From the NCBI GenBank assembly GCA_030762935.1, contig CM060881.1, positions 98,444,001-98,508,000 on the forward strand: 64,000 nucleotides of DNA, read 5' to 3'. This document shows positions 58,076-64,000 of the stretch, piece after piece. This DNA comes from Hymenopus coronatus (taxonomy: Eukaryota > Arthropoda > Insecta > Mantodea > Hymenopodidae). The notes under the pieces were generated by a model that was not told where the DNA came from, made no database searches, and saw nothing but the letters and a program-made list of their open reading frames with translations. Each line of letters begins with the position of its first letter. Positions within the stretch are counted from its first letter, which is position 1. The translations under genes and the position numbers were made by a program.

Positions 58076-58929
58076 TCTGATATGTATCATTCACATGACT
58101 TTCTCTACATCTCTGCAACAAATTGTTAAAAAGCTTATGCCTCTATTTACTTCCTGCTACTCGAGAACAAATTAGCAGAAATAGTCTTATTACTTGTTTC
58201 CTTGTAAGTAGAAGCGAAATAAGTGAGTACCATAGGTTAAAGTAATAGTTAAAAGCTGGTTATTATATGACTGAAGTTCCTTTGTTTATATGGACAGGAG
58301 TTGACAAATTCCTATATGAGAAAAGTAAGTTTTTCATAGCTGAAAACAAAAAAATGAATATCTCAAAAATGATCAACTCCACGAAAAAATGTATATAACA
58401 TAAATTGTGTGTTTTAACATGCTCTACATTTTTTGTGGAGTAAGTTTTTATCTCAGTCTTACGGCTTAGCAGTTATGCAAAGTTCCGTAAAATTCGTCCA
58501 GAATAAAGTAGTTTCCAGAGGCCATTCCCAAAAATTTCAAGATATACATTTTGTTTGTGAGCTAAATATCTTCAATATATGGTATTTTAGTCAAAATCGT
58601 TAGCCATTTTTGCGAAAATCAAAATTTTCGAAAAAAGTTCCATGTAAAGGGTAGTTTGGGGTGGGGGGGATTTTTCCTCAAAATCTTCGTGTCGCATCCC
58701 TGGAAGATACTAAATTTTAAATACCAAGTTTGCTATTTTACCAACTTTTCGTTTTTGAATTGGCGTGTTCACAGACACACGGACACACACGGACCTTTTT
58801 ATGAAAATGCTTTTTTTGGATATAAGGGACCCTAAAACATATATTTTCAGTGAAATCTCGGTATCGAATTTTTGGGTGGAGTACAATACCTTCTCTATAC
58901 ACTATGCACATAGTGCGTGTAGAGAAAGT
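58076..58929 (+). mobile_element. Family H full-length copy (plus-strand reference)
   Basis: 854 bp, TCTGATATGTATCATTCACA to GTGTAGAGAAAGT, with all landmarks in order. Confidence 0.93.
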
Positions 58930-59070
58930 AAAAATGAAGTCTTAAAATTCGAAATATTTGATTACCATTTTAGTGTTCATACAATGAGACAAATTCATAT
59001 AAAATAGAAATATTATGTAAATAACACTATACAAGAATGGGGATTTATTGAATACAAAGACAGTTTTCCT

Positions 59071-59142
59071 TTCTCTAACATAGTAGTAGTATGTACATGG
59101 TGTATAGAGAAAGTATTGTAGGCACCAAAAAGTTCGATATCA
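59071..59142 (-). mobile_element. Family H palindrome end only
   Basis: TTCTCTAACATAGTAGTAG, GTATGTACATGGTGTATAG and the start of the next segment, then lost. Confidence 0.65.
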
Positions 59143-59195
59143 GGATAAATTATTCTAAACCACCAAAGTTAAAAATGTCATAACTAACAGAATTA

Positions 59196-59580
59196 TATAA
59201 TGAAAAATGTATTTCATTCACTTGAATTTCTCTACCTACTATCGTTTATTTTTATACGCTACTATAAACTGTATCAATGACATCTCATTTTCTATCTTCA
59301 TGTTGATCAATATAAACCTTTGCAGAAATTTCTCCATTATAGAGCTTGTTGTGGATACAAAGGGGATAGTCATATTTTCTTATATACTGGACCTGAAATT
59401 TCATACTTTTTCTATGAGATGTTAGAAACAATTGAATATTAATGGTAGTTTTAAAAAAGACAAAAATACTAAAAACAAATTAAAACCAATAATACTGAAT
59501 GTCTCGGATGTTGCTGAGAAGTTATTTGAAATGAATTCTGTGTTTTATAGGCATCTAATTTACATTTCTTGTGTAGTAAG

Positions 59581-59640
<60 letters not shown>

Positions 59641-59822
59641 TGAAATGATTATGCATGCTAATTTCATAAAATATAAGATATACATTTGATTTGTCCTGTT
59701 AGCAATTTTTGAGAAAATCAAAAATTTTGAACAAAAAGTGCATTTATAGGTAGTTTGGTGTGGGGGATTTTATTTAAATTATTTGTTGCATCTTTGGAAG
59801 ATGTTTAACTTAACCTATCAAG
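59196..59822 (+). mobile_element. Family H copy, diverged, with (TA)n
   Basis: AAAAATGTATTTCATTCACT start, order kept to TTGCATCTTTGGAAGATG. (TA)n at 59,584-59,638 replaces 50-60 bp. Confidence 0.68.
59584..59638. repeat. (TA)n microsatellite
   Basis: About 27 TA units. Confidence 0.97.
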
Positions 59823-60106
59823 GCTTACCTTATATTTTCTTCAAAAAATTAAAGACAAAATCATCCAGTCTGTTAATAGACTATTTGGCATTAATGCTAT
59901 CAAAGCATATTGCAGTAATAAAACAATACAGATCTGTCTATTTAATACATTTATGTTTATATTTTATTAGAGAGTAATTAAGTCCATACACAAATACTGA
60001 AACGCATTTAGGCTATCAAGTTTTTATCCACTGTGATAAAGGTCAAAATATTTTTCTCTGAATTTCACAATGGCGTTTTGGCTACCTACGTAAAGTTTTA
60101 CACTTC
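59823..60106. other. Unassigned AT-rich stretch
   Basis: Nothing recognised; the duplicated unit follows. Confidence 0.35.
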
Positions 60107-60505
60107 GGACAATTAACCTTTAACTCCATTCAGTAGGTTAACTATATGATTGGCCTGAAAAGCAATTCACGGACAGAAAACTAAGTCAGTAAACGATGCC
60201 TTATTTGATGTAAAATGAAATAGTGGTACGGATACCGTCTCAATTAAAGGTTTTCACAACATAATGTCTTATAGAGGAAGGGACGAGAAATGCCTATGAT
60301 TTCCATTCGTACGTTTGCAACTTCGATAGTCAACTTTTAACACCATTCAGTAGGTTATCTATATGATTGATAAGTAATGCAGCGACTGAAAAATAAACTA
60401 GTGAGCGATGCTATATTCGATGTGAAATGAAATGGAGGTAAGGATACCGCCTCATTGAAAGATTTTTACAACATAGTTCGGCCTACTAGTGGAACGGACG
60501 AGAAC
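60107..60505 (+). repeat. Local tandem duplication, ~220-bp unit
   Basis: Two diverged units, about 60,107-60,310 and 60,328-60,505, share in order CATTCAGTAGGTTA, CTATATGATTG, TGATGT with AAATGAAAT, GGATACCG-CTCA, ACAACATA and GGACGAGAA. The second unit is interrupted by the mariner and resumes at CCTATGAT after it. No coding sense is seen. Confidence 0.75.
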
Positions 60506-60507
60506 TA

Positions 60508-60537
60508 CGAGGGTTGTCCCAGAAGTACTCAACCTTA
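60508..60537 (+). repeat. Left TIR of the mariner
   Basis: Matches the inverted right end at about 22 of 30 positions and is preceded by TA. Confidence 0.85.
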
Positions 60538-60657
60538 CGTATAGGCAGCGATTGTTATTTCAAAAGAAAACGGTAAAAGGTACCACCTTAGAAAGCTTAG
60601 GTTTGAAGTTGACGATTTTACATTGTTTAGCATTTGTTTGGCAGCCATTATTAGTGA

Positions 60658-61730
60658 ATGCTCAGCGAATTTGCAAATATGGATAAAACTGGTCATCGTT
60701 ATGTGATACAATACTTTCATTTGAAAGGTACTAGTCCAACTAATATTAAAACTAAGCTAGATTCTACTTTGGGGGCGTCTGCTCCTTCGTTTACAACAGT
60801 GAAATTTTGGGTAGCAGAATTTAAGCGCGGCTGTACGAGCTGCCAAGACGAATATCGCAGTGGTCGACCAAATGAGGTTACCAGTCCAAAAATTGTAAAG
60901 AAAATCTAAAAATGGTATTGGATAACCATCGTCTGAAAGTGCGCGAGCTGACGGATACTGTAGGCATTTTAAAAGGTTCTGAATATCGCATAATGACTGA
61001 AAATTTGGATATGCGAAATTTGTGTGCATGGTGGATGCCGCTTTGCTCACAATAGAACAAAAACAGCGTCGTGAGGATGTTTCAGTCGAGTGTTTGGCAA
61101 TGTTTCGCTACAATAAAGCTGAGTTTTGGCGTCGATTCATAACAATGGATGAAACCTGGGTCCATCATTTCACATCTGAGACGAAGGAACAATCAAAACA
61201 GTGGATTGGAAGAGGAAAATCGGCTTCAAAGAAGACGAAGACGTTCCATCTGCAGGCAAGATCATGGCGTCAGTTTTCTGGGACGCACACGGGCAAATTC
61301 TCATTATCTCAAAAAAAGAAAAGTAATCAATAGTGGATATTATGCGTTTGAGTGATGAAATCGAGCAAAAATGTCCGCATTTAGCAAAAAAGAAAGCTAT
61401 GTTTCATCAAGACAGTGCACAGTTCACACGTCCATTATCACCATGGCCAAAATCAATGAGTTAAGGTTCGAATTGATTCCTCATGCATCCTATTCGCCCG
61501 ATTTAGCTCCCTCTGATTATTTTTTGTTTTCAAACTTGAAGAAATGGCCTGGTGGTGGAAGCTTTGCCAACAATGAAGAGGTGGAGTCTGCAGTTGGTGG
61601 CTATTTTGCAGATCTCGATAGTTCTCATTATAAACTGGGTATGGAAGCCATTCAACATCGCTGGGAAAAGTGTATGGAGCTGAAACGAGACTATGTGGAG
61701 AAAAAATATGTTTTTCCCCAAATGTTTATG
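60658..61730 (+). pseudogene. Mariner transposase remnant with multiple frameshifts
   Basis: Start MDKTGHRYVIQYFHLKG near 60,679, N-terminal HTH (APSFTTVKFWVAEFKRG) and the link motif DEYRSGRPNEV. A stop follows KKI at 60,907-60,909 because one base is lost; the frame resumes at MVLDNHRLKVRELTD and shifts again near 61,040. The first catalytic Asp is in TMDETWVHHF (about 61,145). Another shift occurs in KTKT at about 61,240 and a stop after KKEK near 61,325. The second Asp is in FHQDSAQFT (codon 61,411) and the third in SPDLAPSDYFLF (codon 61,515), about 34 residues later, as in mariner. At least four lesions make it a dead copy. Relatives are the arthropod mariners also represented by SETMAR in primates. 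Confidence 0.92.
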
Positions 61731-61739
61731 CTTTCTTTG

Positions 61740-61769
61740 TTAGGTCGGGTACATCTGGTACAGTCCTCG
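61740..61769 (-). repeat. Right TIR of the mariner
   Basis: Ends GGTACAGTCCTCG followed by TA; it is inverted relative to 60,508-60,537. Confidence 0.85.
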
Positions 61770-61771
61770 TA

Positions 61772-62844
61772 CCTATGATATTTATAAGAAAGTTTTTATC
61801 AGATACATGGAAAGCAAGGTTAAAAGTTTTCGCGGCCATCGATAAGCATTATAAAAAATGGAACTGCAGCATGAAAATGCAAATTTTAAGTCTGTTAAAC
61901 AAACAAAGATGAATAGTTCTGAATTTTGCCTTTATTTTCACGTTTTTAGTATGTGGAATTTTACCTCATTGTCTTAATGGCACTCCGCTAGTGAAAACAT
62001 GGACAAACAGCCACTTATGCTATCCTTCGGCAGTTCGGACATATTTGGGGGGGGGGGGAGGAAAAGTACTCTGTCAGTTCAATAGCTAAACTGTTTTGCC
62101 TGAAACAGAGGTCATGCGGACAGAGAGTGGGACTGGATTTGTCAGAACCAATATAAACAGATATGTTCTATTATGGCTACTCTTTATGACAGATCTTTAT
62201 GAACGATACTATAAATCCAATTTATTAAAATAAAACGATGGTATTACAAATTGACTGACTGAATTCGTGTTGGACCTTCATCACAACAATTATTGGAGTT
62301 AAGCCAAAAATAATTTAAACGCAGGAGGAAAATAGCACACGTAAACATTGCCCTTGATGATGGAATGTTTGTAGTTCCCCATTTAGAAACGAAGAAAAAA
62401 ATGCAGATATCATTCAAGAATTTAGTCGTGGATTGCACAAGGTTATCTGTAATCTGAGATAGATGTTTTATGTTGAATGTCATTTGCAGTTCAAAGAGTA
62501 GCATGTGAACATCACTCTTCTTCTAGGGAAAGGATATACAGAAAATACCCAGGTATCTTTATTTCATATTTATTCATTTCGATACGTAGTGAACGACAAA
62601 TTAATATAAATTCGCTCTTGACTGCCGCTAGGGGTTCACAAACGGGCAAATTATATAAAACATATAACTTACTTAACCCATTATCATCTGATATGTCCTC
62701 TAGACTGTAAATTTAAACGATGGCTTTGCTTCCGAAGTTGCTATAAATAAAACAGCTTTTAATTAAGCAGGGCCATGTTGAACACACTTTTCTATAATTC
62801 TTTGGCAATGATCCTCTTATATTTTGGTTACACGTGATGTTTTT
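61772..62844. other. Unassigned stretch after the mariner
   Basis: Begins with the rest of the duplicated unit (CCTATGAT). G13 run at 62,047-62,059. No gene. Confidence 0.35.
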
Positions 62845-63325
62845 ACATTCTCTACACATACTACGTACATCGTGTATAGAGAAGGTGGTGTATTGCATTC
62901 GATACCAAGGTTTCACAGTAAACATATGTGTTAAGCCCCTGAATAAAAAAAAAATATAAAAAGGTCAATATGTGTCTGTATGTGTGTCTGTGAACAGCAT
63001 AGCATAAAAACGAAAAATCCGTTAAATACCAAACTTATTTAAATGTAGTATCTCCCCCACCCCAAACCTTTACATGGAAATGTTTTCGAAAAATTTTGTT
63101 TTTCTCAAAAATGGCTCTAGCGATTTTGATTAAAATGCCACATATTAAAGATGTCTATAAGGCAAATAAAATGAATATCTTGAATTTTCTGGGAATAGCC
63201 TCTAAAGTCCCTTTCATTCTGGGTGAATTTTGCATAACTGGTAAACCGTAAGAGATAGGCAAAAACTTGCTGTACAAAAAAACTATAGGTCTCTTATAAA
63301 CACACAATTTATGACCTATATATTT
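62845..63325 (-). mobile_element. Family H 3' part truncated by the next copy
   Basis: ACATTCTCTACACATACTAC to ACACACAATTTATGACC, immediately followed by another palindrome end. Confidence 0.85.
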
Positions 63326-63327
63326 TT

Positions 63328-64000
63328 ACTTTCTCTATAGGCACTATGTACATAGTGTATAGAGAATGTATTGCACTCCACCAAAAAATTCGATACCGAG
63401 ATTTCACCGGAAATATATGTTTTAGGGTCACCTTTATCTAAAAAAAGCATTTTCGGAAAAAGGTCCGTGTGTGTGTGTGTGTGTCCGTGTGTCTGTGAAC
63501 ACGATAACTCAAAAACGAAAAATGGGTAAAATACCAAACTTGGTATTTAAGTTTAGTATCTTCCAGGGATGCGACACGAAGCTTTTGAGAAAAATCCCCC
63601 CACCCCTATCTACCCTTTACATGGAACTTTTTTCGAAAATTTTGATTTTCTCAAAAATAGCTCTAACGATTTTCATTAAAATTTCGTATATTAAAGATAT
63701 TTACCTCACAAATAAAATGTTTATGTTGCATTTTCTGGGAATAGCCTCTGAAGAGTAGTTTATTCTGGATGAATTTTACTAAATTTTGAATAACTGCTAA
63801 ACCGTAAGAGATGGACAAAAACTTACTGCACAAAAAATGTAGAGCATGTTAAAACACACAATTTATATTATACACATTTTTTTCGTGGAGTTAGTCGTTT
63901 TTGTGACATTCCTTATTTTTGGTTTCTGCTATGAAAAACTTGTACATTTTCCACACAGGAGTTTGTCAACCGCTGTCCATACAAACAAAGGAACTACATT
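63328..64000 (-). mobile_element. Family H copy running off the window
   Basis: ACTTTCTCTATAGGCACTAT to CATACAAACAAAGGAACT at the window edge; about 170 bp remain outside. Confidence 0.92.

Larger units (their letters stand above)
60508..61769 (+). mobile_element. Decayed mariner element (DD34D type)
   Basis: A 1,262-bp element, the normal length for mariner, with TIRs of about 30 bp: left CGAGGGTTGTCCCAGAAGTA and right, read inverted, CGAGGACTGTACCAGATGTA. It is flanked by TA at 60,506-60,507 and 61,770-61,771. It carries a single transposase reading left to right, ruined by several indels and stops. It interrupts the second unit of a local duplication: the first unit reads ACGAGAAATGCCTATGAT where the mariner now sits between ACGAGAAC-TA and TA-CCTATGAT. 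That supplies a paralogous empty site. Confidence 0.94.

Noticed and set aside
63316..63537. Recurring peptides such as GDPKTYISGEISVSNF and LVFKFSIFQGCDTK in many short frames across the window
   Set aside because: They are the same stretches of family H translated in different copies. The frames break at different points in each copy and contain no start or domain, so the conservation is that of the repeat, not of a protein.

Overview
This is a eukaryotic, AT-rich, intron- and transposon-dominated window. It looks arthropod, probably insect. The grounds are widely spaced small exons, many tRNA-derived SINEs, Tc1/mariner elements of arthropod type, a short TTAGG-like stretch near 43.05 kb and abundant simple repeats. 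The species cannot be named from the sequence. There are no operons or long open frames. Almost every open frame lies inside a repeat.

The dominant component, called 'family H' here, is a non-coding element of about 0.83-0.90 kb present in roughly 45 full or partial copies on both strands (by eye, about 40% of the window). In element orientation it starts TCTGATG, with a small terminal hairpin and then the 12-mer ACTTTCTCTACA. It ends with a near-perfect palindrome of about 40 bp centred on GTAC, whose last bases are TGTAGAGAAAGT, the inverse of that 12-mer. It is flanked by A runs (T runs on the other strand). Asymmetric subterminal inverted repeats, a 3' hairpin, an internal (CA)n tract and head-to-tail tandem copies resemble non-autonomous Helentron/Helitron2 (HINE) elements, but no canonical CTRR end was found, so the class is an inference. 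SINEs, a long-TIR Tc1/mariner element, a foldback element and an exon-like fragment are nested in family H copies.

Host genes: (1) three phase-0 coding exons on the minus strand (14,940-14,809; 12,762-12,586; 2,336-2,289) make the N-terminal 119 residues of a predicted secreted or membrane-anchored protein. It has a signal peptide or anchor, a Cys-rich stretch and a coiled coil; the rest lies beyond position 1. The intron of about 10.2 kb between exons 2 and 3 is packed with family H copies. (2) One intact tRNA-Thr(AGU) lies at 31,458-31,531.

Other mobile material: a Tc1/mariner-superfamily element (27,746-29,167) with TIRs of about 150 bp and a broken transposase whose last two catalytic Asp are 41 residues apart; a decayed DD34D mariner (60,508-61,769) inside one unit of a local duplication; two decayed non-LTR reverse-transcriptase tails (17.8 and 30.1-30.95 kb); two short fragments resembling the N-terminal region of Crypton/DUF3504 proteins (5.6 and 41.0 kb); at least five groups of tRNA-headed SINEs, two with exact or near-exact target duplications; and a block near 14.0-14.35 kb whose composition looks bacterial. 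The remaining intervals are AT-rich sequence in which no gene is seen.
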